Below are positions 51,350 through 62,465 of a DNA stretch of 64,000 nt, in pieces. A program made the translations under genes and the position numbers. Below the pieces are notes generated by a model. That model did no database searches. It had not been told where the DNA came from and saw only the letters and a list, made by a program, of their open reading frames with translations. This DNA comes from Tritrichomonas musculus. Lineage: Eukaryota; Parabasalia; Tritrichomonadida; Tritrichomonadidae. The stretch spans positions 372,001 through 436,000 of the forward strand of contig JAPFFF010000035.1 in the NCBI GenBank assembly GCA_039105265.1, in the 5' to 3' direction. Position 1 is the stretch's first letter. The number at the start of each line of letters is the position of its first letter.

Positions 51350-53356
51350 TTATTGTAAGAATGCATCATCATCTTCTGCGTCCCATTCACCATTACGTTC
51401 TTGATTATATTCTGATGTGATACCATCATGCCATTCACCTCCTTCATCATCATTTCGATGGTCGTACTGTATGCCCTGCGGTTCTTGTCCAGTATATCTA
51501 TCATGAATCAAATTTTCTCTTTCACGTTCATTGACTTCTTGAGCTGATGCGACCATAGCATGTCCGAAATCATTATAAATCTTATTTCTGAGTTGTGCTC
51601 TTTGTTCAGCAGTCCAATGATTTCCATTAGTATGAAGAACATGCAGCAAAAGACTTGAGACTTCTTCATCAATCATTTGTTTTCCTTCACTCTTCTTACA
51701 CCATTTCTTAAACTCTTCATGTTCTACTGAGGTGAAATTACGTTTTCGAGCAACAGTACTAAGTATATAGTGTTTCCATAACTTTGACGTAGCCATCATG
51801 ATTAGTCTTGCCTTGAATTTAGGAGTGATATCTAGTATGTTTTGAGTCCTAAGAGCGTTAATAACATCTTCAACAACATGACTAACAACATAATCGCGGA
51901 ATCTAGCAAAGGCATTCTTTCGCTTCTCAGTTGGGAATTTATAATACGAAAGAGCTTCTTTAGTAGGCCATCCTTCTGGTATTGTGTAGCCTGTCATATC
52001 ACCTAAATGATGTGGATTTCCGTTGAGGTCATTATTATATTGATATCCTAATTTCTCTTTGAGATATATTGGAACAGTGATTGATTTTCCGCCATGTTCA
52101 TTCCTATATTGTTTTCGAGCCTCTGCATCATAATCTGTATAGAAATTAAATCGCGCAGGCCAATCGGACTTTGCTGTTGTGTATCCGTTAATGTATATTG
52201 GATTGCGACTACCATTTCTAATAATAATATCAGGAACTCCATCCTCATTTGGATCTTCAATAGCAGCTCTCCATGGGGCGCTATTAGGATTTGCTGCGTT
52301 TCTTTTATTAACAATATCTTGAGCTCCAGCAAGGGTCATTGCCTTCCTTCTTCTTTTGATATCTTTTTTATTGTCAAGAACGATATTACTTAATAAATCC
52401 ATTCCTTTCTTTGGTCCACCAGCCCTACCTGGTCTTTGTCGTAAATGGTTTATTGATTCAATCGCTATTCTTTGAATTTCTTGCATATCGTTCTGTATAT
52501 TATTCATATTTACAGGATTTTGAGCAAAAGAATTGTAGTAATTGACTAATTGCTGTAAATTTACTTGTTGTGCCATTTGATTTTGAAATAAAATTGTATT
52601 ATCGTTGTTGTTATTTTGAGTAGTTGGAGGAGGTCTTCTCAATTTGTTTAAGGGATTTAATTCCGGAAAAGTCTCTGCTGCTCCAAATCTAAAGAAAGGT
52701 CCGAAATGCTCTTGAGGTTCCCTATGTGATGTTTCTGGAGGACTTGATGGAGGGACAGAAGGAAGAGGAATAACGTTATTATCGCTAGAAGCAACTTCAC
52801 TCTGTGAATATACTCTATCGACAAAATGTTGAAGACTTTCTGGATAAATACGTCTGACATATTTATGATGAATGTTGTCATTTGCGGCAAAATTATGAGA
52901 ATCGAGTATAGATATAGCATTTCGAATAATATTTTTTGTAAAAGTCTTTTTCCTATACTTTTCTAAGACCCTTCCGTCAATTCTCTCGGATAATTCGTCA
53001 TAAAATGGGGCAGTATTTTGGATCCAAGAACTGAATCTGTAGTCAGTTGTGTCTTTAAAATCAATGTTATAATCTAAGGGTCGATCTACCGGATACTCTT
53101 CTTGAACCCTTTCAATGAAATGATTTATTGAATTTTCATTTACAATATTTCCTTCATAAAGACCGAAATTGAATTCATTAAGAGGTTCTATCAAACGACT
53201 GGCATATGATTCAGCCTTAAGTAAATATCCACCTGCCGTAGTACTAATATTGAATCCCAGTTCATTGTTGAGTCTATTACAATATCCTAATAATTTTTGA
53301 GTATTATTACCTTGTAATACATGACCTACTTTGAGTATTGTATTTGTTTTACTCAT
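51350..53356 (-). CDS. Large unknown virion-associated protein (element C)
   Basis: A 668-residue protein. Residues about 200-250 are proline-rich (PPSSPPETSHREPQEH, LRRPPPTTQNNNND), a likely linker. Around 360-390 is DPNEDGVPDIIIRNGS followed by PIYINGYTTAKSDWP, a calcium-loop-like DxNxDGxxD phrase. The C-terminal 50 residues are acidic and Asp/Glu-rich. It starts 26 bp from the neighbouring small gene and the ATPase starts about 44 bp after its end, all on one strand. It might be a minor capsid or internal core protein; no family recognised. Confidence 0.75.
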   Translation of the reverse strand: MSKTNTILKVGHVLQGNNTQKLLGYCNRLNNELGFNISTTAGGYLLKAESYASRLIEPLNEFNFGLYEGNIVNENSINHFIERVQEEYPVDRPLDYNIDFKDTTDYRFSSWIQNTAPFYDELSERIDGRVLEKYRKKTFTKNIIRNAISILDSHNFAANDNIHHKYVRRIYPESLQHFVDRVYSQSEVASSDNNVIPLPSVPPSSPPETSHREPQEHFGPFFRFGAAETFPELNPLNKLRRPPPTTQNNNNDNTILFQNQMAQQVNLQQLVNYYNSFAQNPVNMNNIQNDMQEIQRIAIESINHLRQRPGRAGGPKKGMDLLSNIVLDNKKDIKRRRKAMTLAGAQDIVNKRNAANPNSAPWRAAIEDPNEDGVPDIIIRNGSRNPIYINGYTTAKSDWPARFNFYTDYDAEARKQYRNEHGGKSITVPIYLKEKLGYQYNNDLNGNPHHLGDMTGYTIPEGWPTKEALSYYKFPTEKRKNAFARFRDYVVSHVVEDVINALRTQNILDITPKFKARLIMMATSKLWKHYILSTVARKRNFTSVEHEEFKKWCKKSEGKQMIDEEVSSLLLHVLHTNGNHWTAEQRAQLRNKIYNDFGHAMVASAQEVNERERENLIHDRYTGQEPQGIQYDHRNDDEGGEWHDGITSEYNQERNGEWDAEDDDAFLQ

Positions 53357-53382
53357 TTAATTTACAAAAAAATAAGGGCTGT

Positions 53383-53898
53383 TTATATACCACATTCCTT
53401 GATAAATCTACCATAATCCTTGCTCAGACCGGCACAATTAGGACGATTTGACTTAATTCTAGTATCTATTTCTTCAATCAAAAAGCCTGCGTCATATTGA
53501 AACATCTGATGATATTCAATCTCTTTACCATCCTTAGTTGTAAATTTCTTTGCTTCCCTTACAATAACTACGTCCTGTATCTTGTTTTTTCCGTTCTTTG
53601 CTGTGTCGATTGAGTAGTGGCTTCCCTTCTTGTTAAAGCATAGATATACCTTTTCGCAGTCAAATAACTCACATAATTCTTTGTATAGAAACTGTTGATT
53701 CTTATAAATTGAGACGACTAAGGGCCTGCAAACTACTCTATTGGCGTTAAATTTGTCCGGAAAGAGATACTCTTTGTCGATGATAATATAGAATTCATGA
53801 GCCGAATCGATGGCGGGGTCCTTCTCTTTGTGGGTCTCAATATATTCTTCCAATTTATCACATAATTTATTGACAGATAAATAAAGTGGCTTTGTCAT
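53383..53898 (-). CDS. Small unknown protein at the right end (element C)
   Basis: ATG at 53898 rather than 53904 because the upstream sequence then aligns with that of the HNH gene. About 171 residues. It contains GSHYSIDTAKNGKNKIQDV and ends RPNCAGLSKDYGRFIKECG. I considered a cysteine protease, but the QxxxxxCG signature is absent. It lies directly beside the right terminal repeat and reads inward. Confidence 0.65.
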   Translation of the reverse strand: MTKPLYLSVNKLCDKLEEYIETHKEKDPAIDSAHEFYIIIDKEYLFPDKFNANRVVCRPLVVSIYKNQQFLYKELCELFDCEKVYLCFNKKGSHYSIDTAKNGKNKIQDVVIVREAKKFTTKDGKEIEYHQMFQYDAGFLIEEIDTRIKSNRPNCAGLSKDYGRFIKECGI

Positions 53899-53920
53899 TT
53901 GCATTGGGGATAAAAAATAT
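53896..53920 (-). promoter_or_regulatory. Upstream motif of 53898 gene, shared with HNH gene
   Basis: Minus strand TATCCCCAATGCAAATG directly follows the inner end of the right terminal repeat. It is the second copy of the pattern seen at 47799-47826, and its presence next to the repeat end means the repeat could serve as promoter. Confidence 0.45.
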
Positions 53921-54190
53921 TTTTTTCAAAAAAGTTGAAACAACTCGTTAGTCCTAAATCAATGACTTTATTAGCGAGTATGACAAACATCTTTTTGAAC
54001 CCAAATTGTTGAGTGAAAATGGGGGGGTCAAGTATGGGGATACTTAAGAAATTGTTGGACAACTTTTTGAGTCAAAAAAGGGCTAAAATGAGGTGTTTGA
54101 GACCAAAAAAGTGCCCAAAATAAGGTGTTTTCAAAGGGTTTGTCAGGAGTTTGGGACGAAGTCCTAAAATCATGACAAACATATACTACT
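53912..54190 (-). repeat. Right terminal inverted repeat of element C
   Basis: Reverse complement of 36500-36778 with two differences. Ends CATATACTACT and is followed by the TTCAA duplication. Confidence 0.92.
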
Positions 54191-54243
54191 TTCAAATTTT
54201 TGTGTTGTATGGATATTTGTCCACCAGTTTAGAAAACACTATA
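54191..54243 (+). pseudogene. Gene-relic flank right of element C
   Basis: The plus strand reads FVLYGYLSTSLENT, similar to KFVMYGNLSTSLYQG in the relic near 27.4 kb. Element C therefore landed in a member of that same gene family or in its relic. Confidence 0.4.
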
Positions 54244-54470
54244 TTTATAGAATAGTAAAGGAAATATTTATTTCAATAACTTAAATTACAAAAGTATTAT
54301 AAAAAAATCTAAGGATTTAAGGGTCGAGTTTGAGTATTCAATTTTCTCTCAATTTTTTAAAACTTTTTTGGTTGAATGAATTTTTTATTTTTTGATTTTA
54401 TTTTAACATTTATACTATTCTTGCCTTATTCTAATATAATTGGAGTTTTTTGGGGTTAAATATTTGTTAT

Positions 54471-54653
54471 TTATGGAAATATCAAAATATTATTTTTATG
54501 CTCTAAAGATTTGCTTTCTTGGCAATCGTACTTTTTTTCTTTGATGTATCCGTAGTAATTTATCTTTTTCCGAATATTAAACGCTACGATCTCATGCGTC
54601 CATTTTGTTTTATATTTTTGTCCTTCAAAATTGAATATGCATTGATTTTCTCT
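54471..54653 (-). pseudogene. Possible short gene relic
   Basis: A minus frame without ATG reads IFNFEGQKYKTKWTHEIV and later KNNILIFP. Composition is more gene-like than the spacer. No family is recognised. Confidence 0.3.
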
Positions 54654-54773
54654 CAAAACTTATTCTTATCAAATTTGAATGATAAAAATTTTCCTCAGAA
54701 TTTCATTGAATTTTTTTCTAATACAGTAATTGAGAAGGAAAAAATAATGATTAGAAAAAGGTCGTACAACTGA

Positions 54774-55528
54774 ATTTTAACAGTAAAACTCAATGATTGG
54801 TTTGTTTAAACTAATTATATTTTATTATTATAATAATAATCAGTTTTATAAATATTTGCATCGTACTAAATTCAAATTAAAATAAAAACTAAAAGGATAT
54901 AAGTATATATTAAATTTTCTTCAGAAAATAAATTTGAGTATTTTATCTCAATTTATTTTTATTATTTTTGATAAGAATTTTATAACACTTTATAAAAATT
55001 TAGAATAGCGATAACTTTTTATATAATTTATTCTAATCATTAATTCTTTTGATATCTTTTATATGCTTTTAAAACATTAAGTGCTATATAAAAATAGTTA
55101 TTATTATTGAAAAAAAAATTCATTTTTTAGCTAAAAATGCAGAAAAATTGAATTTGTTTAATTATTAAATGATGATTTTAAAAAAATTGGACGTTACAGG
55201 AGCCAAATGAAGAATACAATTTTATTTATATGCATTTACTTTCTAATATATTTGAATTTCATTCTAAATCAAATGTCAGTTTTTTCTAAAAATGAAGATT
55301 TAGTTGATCGGTTTCAAAGGTATGGAAACTTCTATCCACTCGACAGATCATTTTTCTTTCAAAATATAATTTTTAAATGATAGTATTAGTGATAAATATA
55401 ATATAAAAAAGACATATTTTTCGAGAGGAATTCAAGATAAAAATAAATTATTTTTTTGTAAAAAATTGAATCCTAATCTGGTTATCTTAATTCAAAAAAC
55501 AATTTTTTTTTTATTTTTTTAATTATAT
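54774..55528. other. AT-rich spacer, nothing recognised
   Basis: About 750 bp of A/T-rich DNA with no supported gene or repeat end. Confidence 0.5.
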
Positions 55529-55530
55529 TA

Positions 55531-56454
55531 GAGCTCGGAGAAAAAGGGATTTCCTTTTTGAAAATAAAGAATTATATTTATAAAACATATTTATTTTGAT
55601 GTGAATAAGTTATATCTGAAAGCATACACTTTTTCGAAAAAAATTTGTTTTTTAAAAAAAAAGTGACTTTTTTATAAAAAGGTTTATTTTTGAATATTTT
55701 TTTTTTATAAAAAAAAAGCTTCTTTGCGAAAAGCTTTTGTGTGTGCAAAAAGTAAAATCATATCAATAAGTTTCGATCATATCAAATAAAAAATTTAATT
55801 AAAATCATAAATTCCTTTCGAAATATAAATTGATAGAGAAAATTTTGTTAACAAGAATTTCAAAGAATTATTTAATAAAAACATATATTTAGATATTATT
55901 CAAATCATAAAGAATGATATTTGATGTATAAATTATAAAGTACTCGTAATCATTGCTTATGAAATAGAAAATATCATTTGCTTCATTAAACTGTGAAGCA
56001 TTTTCCAATCTTGTTAAATGATGCTTTTGATGCAGACAGTTTAAATCGGGAATGAAAATAATAGTTTTGTCCTCAAAATGTAGTTTTTTCCACCAATTAT
56101 AACGTTTTTTTTTTAAATATGAATAAATAACGTATTCAAAAATCAAAATCAAATAATAAATTTATAAGATTTTGTTTTTTTTAAAAGAAAATCTATATTA
56201 AAAAAAATTTTTCATATAAAAAAGACTTGGTGTTTTGAAAAAAGAAAATTATTTCGCAAAAAAAAGATCATTTTAAGAAGTATTTTTCATTTTAAAAAGA
56301 AAAAAAAATTTTTAAACGAAAAAATTATTTCACAAAAAAATGTTTTTACAGACAAACCTTTTTCTTTTCGAAAAAAAATGGATTTTTAAAACATATGGAT
56401 CTTAATGATATGTAAAAGTTTTGTAAATATGGAAATTCCTTTTTCGCCTATCTC
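55531..56454 (-). mobile_element. TA-flanked repeat element, copy 2 (924 bp)
   Basis: An inverted copy of the element at 7655-8613, with the same GAGCTCGGAGAAAAAGG and GAGATAGGCGAAAAAGG ends next to TA. It lacks a few small insertions found in copy 1. An 87-codon minus frame (55889-56152) runs in its middle. Confidence 0.75.
55889..56152 (-). CDS. Small frame carried by the TA-flanked element
   Basis: The frame reads KLHFEDKTIIFIPDLNCLHQ, then KHHLTRLENASQFNEANDI and FYFISNDYEYFIIYTSN. Copy 1 of the element keeps the same first part but is interrupted later. It looks like a piece of a host gene carried by the element, not a transposase. Function unknown; it may not be expressed. Confidence 0.35.
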   Translation of the reverse strand: MILIFEYVIYSYLKKKRYNWWKKLHFEDKTIIFIPDLNCLHQKHHLTRLENASQFNEANDIFYFISNDYEYFIIYTSNIILYDLNNI

Positions 56455-56525
56455 TATTATTTTTAAATAGGATTATATATGTAATTTATATTTCATGAGG
56501 AAGAACTCGAAATTAATCATTTTTT

Positions 56526-57210
56526 ATATTCATATCACAAGTGATATGAATTATTTTAACCTAAAAGGCGAATTATTTTTTACCTAAAAGGCGAATTTCA
56601 AAATTTTGAAAATTATGAGTTTATGCAGGAAATTGTTTTCTAATTTTCTTCATATTGAGATTAAAAATTCTATTCCCAATTCGTTCAAATCACTTTTTCC
56701 ATTTTTATTGTTTATTATAAAGCATCATGGATAAGCAAACCAAGCAAAGATTATTCATTTTTAATATTTTTTCCTAAAACTCAAGCAAATTCGCCAAATT
56801 TACTAAATAAAAGCGATTTACAAAATAACTATCGTACAAATTCCAGCATATAGTTGACATGAAGAAAAAACTATCGATAATTCATTTATTTATAAAAAAA
56901 ATAAAACATACTGGAATTAATAAAAGAATTATTTTGTAAATCGCTTTTATTTAGTGAGTTTTTTGAATTTGTTTGAGCTTTAGGAAAAGACATTCTAAAA
57001 TAATTATCTTTGCATGGTTTACTTTTCCACGTTGCGCTGGGATATACCTAAAAATTGTTTTGTAAACTACTCTTATTTAGTTATTTTGTTGAGTTTATTT
57101 GTGTCTTTGGAAGAAATACTTTAAAAAAATAAATTAACCTTTTTGGTCAAAAAATTTTCATCTTTATTGGTCAATGATAAATTTCATATCATCAATGATA
57201 TGAACTATAC
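56526..57210. repeat. Hairpin-ended repeat with long inner inverted repeat
   Basis: The left end has ATTCATATCAC facing GTGATATGAAT (11-bp perfect hairpin, 2-base loop), followed by two ACCTAAAAGGCGAATT units. The right end has TTCATATCATCAATGATATGAA and an inverted AACCTTTTTGGTC. Inside, about 56757-56850 is inverted at about 56905-57000 (TAAATAAAAGCGATTTACAAAATAA and its complement, plus ATTCCAG/CTGGAAT), and a third diverged copy follows at about 57050-57130. This looks like one hairpin-ended mobile repeat. Confidence 0.5.
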
Positions 57211-59610
57211 AAAAAATTGAAAACATCATATAAGATCTCCAAATCCACTCGAAAAACATGGCCTTTTTTTATTTTATTTTCTAATAAATAAAAAAATTAA
57301 GAACATATAAAAAAACTAAAAACTTTTGTCGACTCGTTCATCTTTAAATTGATTTTTTCTTAAAAAAACATTTTTTTCTCATTATGCATTTTATGAGATT
57401 AGAATAAAGCACTTTCATGCTATTTTTAAATATGTTAGTAATATGATAAAACAATATTAGACATGTATTAAACTTTGATGAGGATTTTTTCTGTTGATCA
57501 AAAGTTGCAAATTTTTGAATTTCATTTTTTTCTTGTTTTTCGGTAATAAAATTAAAATTATATTTTTTTGATTTTATATTTATGCTACAAATATTATATA
57601 CGTGACGATGGACTAATTTTTAATAAAAAATGATCAATATTCGAGCTTTTTTTGCATAAAACAAAATTGAATTGAAAAAGAGTTTCCATACCTTTTAAAA
57701 ACCCCAACATTTTTAAATCGGTGGAAAAATGGAAATGTAAGTGCACATTTATATTAAAACTGAGGTTATATATATGATTCATACAATCGTTATATACGAT
57801 TTCTTGATTAATTTTGTCGAAATTAATATTAAAAAAAATAAAAATTAAGTAAATCCATTTTATTTTCAATAAATATATTTTAAATATGATATTAAACAAG
57901 GTTTAATAGATAAAATAGCAATATGTTAAAAGAATAAAATGAATATCATCAAATTATTAGTGTTTACTCAATAATTAGTATATATTCTAATTTATTATTT
58001 TTATTTTTATTTTATAATTCTATTTTAATGATTTTAATATAATAAAATTTCGTATATATACCAATATTAATATTTTTTGGTTTATTTCAATAATACACGT
58101 TACTCATACCCGATGACTCAAATATTCTGAGCTGTTGTATCAAAAAACACGTTACCCATACCCGATTGCTCAAATATTTGAGAATAATACAGAGATTTAT
58201 TTTATTTAGAAATAAAATCATTTCTGGTTAACATATTTATATTTAGCATATCTTAAATAATAAAATGGTTAATTATATTTTTGTTAACCCTTTAAATGAG
58301 GAAAAAGTTCATTAAAAAAAATCATAACCCATTATTTCATTAATTAAAACGAATAAAAATATTGATCACTTTAAAACATAAATCAATGAATAAGAAAATC
58401 ATTTTACTAGAGAAATATATAGCATTAAAATATCTATCATTTTTGAATCTGAGAAAAAGAAATAAAAATTTAGCCAAAAAATGAATACATATATTTAACT
58501 TATTTATGTTATCATTATACGCTATTGTAATATTATTTTGGCAAATATGTTGCTTTATTATTAAAATAATATTGCAAAAATGTAATTTAATAAGAACATC
58601 TTGAATAATAACCTTATGCAAATCATTTCCAACTAGTTTCTGATTATAAAGTTGAAGATAAGTAGCCCAAATTGGTTACTTTGCATCAAATATTTAAGTA
58701 TTTTTATAGAAACGAATATTTTTTTAACTCAAATTTCATTAATAGCATGAAGTGAAGTATTGAAAACGAAATAAAATATACGTTTTTTTTGATAGTTCAT
58801 TTATCTTTACTAATATTTTTTTGATATCTTTAAATATTCTAAAAAACAATTAATTATTTGAATATAAAATATAATAATCATATAATTTCGTAATTTATTC
58901 ATATATTGGGAAATTTTTAATATCAATTTCTCAATTTCTATAATTTGCATATTTATTTTGGAATATTATTATTATATATAGGTGGAAAAATCATATTTAT
59001 GAAGATAAATAAGTGAATGTTGAATGAATGCAAAATTATTATTATTGATGATCATGAAATTCTCAATGTTGAAATTAGTCAAATATAAAAAATATCATCA
59101 TGTAATCTTTATTAACTTTAATGAACTTTGGTCAGAGCATTTTTAAAATCTAATTTTGAAATTATATAATCAGTATATTTGTTTTTTACCTTGAAAATAA
59201 ATAATAAATAATCTATCAAAAAGATTTATTGCTCTGTTTTTTATACTTATCCATAAAAAATAAACTTTCAAACAAATGCTATCTTTAAATATAATTAACT
59301 TTTTTAACAAGGGGAAAAATTGTAAACGGTTTTGTTGGGGGTTTTTACCTTTTCGGTTTCATAAATATAAAAAGTTTAATATTTCAATTACTGAAGGATT
59401 TCGTCAAAAAGTAAAATATTATTTGTATAACACATAGTATATCCATTCAAATGACATCTATATTTTTTAAATGATGCCAATATATAAGAAATCGATATAT
59501 ATTGAATTTTAATTAAAGTCTTTATTTCAACCATTACATTTTATAATATTGGATATAAAATATATAAATTATATATTATAATTATTAAATAAATTATTTA
59601 TTAAGATAAA
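57211..59610. other. AT-rich spacer with one tandem repeat pair
   Basis: About 2.4 kb without a supported gene; the short frames at 57594-57899 and 58340-58621 are low-complexity. A segment with ACACGTTAC.CATACCCGAT and CTCAAATATT occurs twice, at about 58094-58130 and 58147-58183. Confidence 0.5.
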
Positions 59611-59612
59611 TA

Positions 59613-60768
59613 AAGGAGCACGGGTAACCGTTTTTCGTACGTTAAGAAGCCTTAAAAAAACATTTATATCTTATTATAAAAACAAGAAAAAACAATATTT
59701 TTTAAATATATTGATTATTTATATTAGATAATATAATCCATAATGATACATTACATAATTATTTCAAGTGTGATGAAATAAAGTCCTAATGATGTTTTTT
59801 TTTGATCATCCAAAGGACTTGTAAATTAATAGCTTTGATATTTTATTTTAGTGCTAAATGATAAAATGATATTATATATTTTAAATAAAATTTATAGTAG
59901 ACTTATAAATTTCCAAATCACATTTTTCATTTTTGAAATCCTTGGGCATATTCTTTTCTGTTGAGCGTTTATTTACATTGATATTTTATTTTGTACCACG
60001 ATTGGTGTTAATAATTCATTATATTATAATTAATGTTTTGTTGATACGGAATTTTTATTACAAAATATAATTTTTTTAATATAAATTTATCTAATAAAGC
60101 ATAGTAAATATAGTATTTTCATTTTGGAGTTGAAAAGATAATAATTTCATGAATATTTATGTTTATTAAAAATCAAAGTTTTCGGAAAAATAATAACAAA
60201 TAATTGTTATATATAATCATACCAAGCAAATATAATTATTTATCTGCTGAAAAAATTAATTAATTATGATATTTATGTATTTTAATGATGTTTGGAGGTT
60301 CTATGATATTTTATTATTAAATTTTAATAATATAATAGACTATTATCTTTAATATAATGAAATTTCATTTCCAAAATAACTAAATACATAAGTAAATTCA
60401 GAATAAAAAATGAATAAAATAAAAAAAATTGAGTAGTGAAAATAAATTATCGTTCAATTTGTCAACTTTTTGAATTATTTTTATACTTTGATATTTTTCT
60501 TTCATTTGCCGATAAATCGATTTATTTCTGTGTATTTACACCACTTCTATCAAACATGTAAAAACGTTTAGAATTAAAATTCGTACGTTAGTTCTGAAAA
60601 GTTAAACTTTTTGATAATTTAGATTTTTAAAACATGAATAATGTTTTTCCCCTACGATAGATTTTTTTTTGGTCTATATAAAACTTGCTTAAAAACCAAT
60701 ATACTATATAATATTTCAATATGAAGTCGAAACGACGATTTTCAATAACCGCCAAAGTCGTGCTCCTT
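59613..60768. mobile_element. TA-flanked MITE candidate (1.16 kb)
   Basis: AAGGAGCACG at the left is mirrored exactly at the right, with TA outside each. Next to it the arms are looser (GGTAACCG on the left, GGCGGTTA on the right). Both arms later carry CGTACGTTA words (about 59637 and 60582). No coding capacity. The 10-bp perfect repeat is short, so the call is moderate. Confidence 0.5.
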
Positions 60769-60827
60769 TAGATAAATATAAATTTATTTAATTTTATTTT
60801 TTATTCATTTTAGTTGTACGACCTTTA

Positions 60828-61755
60828 CAGCTCGGAATTATTACTGTTGCGTTATTTTACAGTAATAAGCAAATAAAAGAGCAATTTGAAAATTTTCAAA
60901 AATTTTTAAAAATTTAAAAATTAAAAATTTTAATATTTTTTTCAATTGTGTTCTTTAGTTGAAAATCGTATCATTCTCTTAATTATGATAAAATAAAACT
61001 TGGATTTATTCATTTATAAAAATATTATTCTCAAAAAGTTCCATTTAATTATCATTCATTGTTATACAAATATAAACGATCTGAAGGTCAAATATATTTG
61101 ACTTTAAAAAGGCCAAAAAGTTCATATTACTGCAGTTAGCGGTTTACAGTAATAAGGTATTCAATTCAAATTTACCATAAATAGGTGAAAAAGCAGCTGT
61201 TATTACTGCAGTTAGCGGTTTACAGTAATAAGAATTCAATTATTATTGACCTATTTTTTGCCTTAAAAGAGGTTATTGGTTAAAATTATGGTGAATTTAA
61301 TATTAAATGTTATTTATTATGACTTTCTAATATTTTTTTAATGTTCACATTATCATTAAGTTAATTCATACTTTTTTACTGATTTAAAGCAAATTGAAAA
61401 TTTGTATATTAAATACTAAGAATTAAATAGAATCAAAAAATAATTATACAGAAAAAATAAATTAATTTTGAATTCTAATCTGAAATTTTCTATTTAGAAA
61501 TATATTTTTTGAATATTTTATTTATATTATTTTAATTATTTTGAATACTTTATTTATATTATTTTATTAATTTTGAATGCTTTTGTTAGCATTTTGAATT
61601 TTTTGTTATAATTTCTCAAAATTTTAATGAAAGCAAAATTTTTCAAAATTTTTATATATCAAAAATTTTTGATTTGACAATTTTGAGCAAAATCCCAAAT
61701 CGCAGTCATAAGAAGACAAAAAATTGAATGGGCCTGCAGTAGTAATTCCGAGCTG
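60828..61755. mobile_element. TA-flanked MITE with repeated CAGTAATAA hairpins
   Basis: The ends are CAGCTCGGAATTATTACTG and CAGCTCGGAATTACTACTG (right end, reverse complement), with TA outside each. Inside, a hairpin unit with TTACTG on one arm and CAGTAATAA on the other occurs three times, at about 60838-60870, 61128-61158 and 61203-61233; the last two are near-identical (TGCAGTTAGCGGTTTACAG). The units may be transposase-binding or structural sites. No gene. Confidence 0.75.
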
Positions 61756-61757
61756 TA

Positions 61758-62465
61758 ACGACCTTTGATTAGAAACTCATTCAAACTATTTCAATGAAAA
61801 AAAATTTAATAATTATTTCTGATTTTCTAAATAAATATTAAAATATTTAAACATTTTACTTTTTATATACATATATATTTGATTTATTGGATATATTTCA
61901 CGTTTGTATAATGAACATTAAATTTGATCGAATAATAAATCTATCTATTTTCAGGATTATGCTATATAAAACTATTTTTATTTTTATATTTAGTTATAAT
62001 ATTATTATTTATTATTAATAAATTTAATACTTTGTTTTTAAATAAGATAAGCATATTTTTTTCTTAAAATTTTAATCGAAAAAAATTTTCACTTTTTTTT
62101 AAGGGTGCAGTATACTTGAGTGTTATTCAATCAATATTTAATGTTTACTAAATATATTAAAATATATATTGTAAATAATTTTTGTTAATCTATATATTTT
62201 ATTTATTTAAAAATAAATTTAAATACTATAAAGATATTTATGTTTTAAATTTTTTCAATGATGTTAAGAAAAAAATTCTATACTTTTTCTGAAAATATTG
62301 ACTGTAATCAATAATATAGTTTTACAGTCAGCAAGGAAAAGAAGGAGCATAAAGGATCATTTATCGCATTTAGCAAACTTATTTTATGATTGCTTTATTT
62401 TGTTGATAATTTACAGTTGGTTTTATTTCACAACATTCACAGAAATTCAGAATCTGTGATTTAAT
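61758..62465. other. AT-rich spacer, nothing recognised
   Basis: No supported gene or repeat end in about 700 bp. Confidence 0.5.

Larger units (their letters stand above)
36500..54190. mobile_element. Maverick/Polinton element C, whole-looking, 17.7 kb
   Basis: Terminal inverted repeats of 279 bp (36500-36778 and 53912-54190) begin AGTAGTATATG and differ at only two positions. The target duplication TTCAA lies at 36495-36499 and 54191-54195. It holds 13 densely packed genes on both strands with tail-to-tail overlaps: polymerase, integrase, three small proteins, giant fibre-like protein, HNH endonuclease, major capsid, small hydrophobic protein, coiled-coil protein, packaging ATPase, a large unknown and a small unknown. 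No breaks were seen. Near-identical repeats mean a recent insertion. No adenovirus-like protease was found, in contrast to element A. Confidence 0.93.

Noticed and set aside
53383-53904. Adenovirus-like protease in element C
   Set aside because: The small protein has His and Cys residues but lacks the HW..D..Q.....CG layout that is clear in element A.
59330-59360. Telomere or G-quadruplex-like G-run
   Set aside because: GTTGGGGG and GGGG words are isolated and do not form a tandem array.
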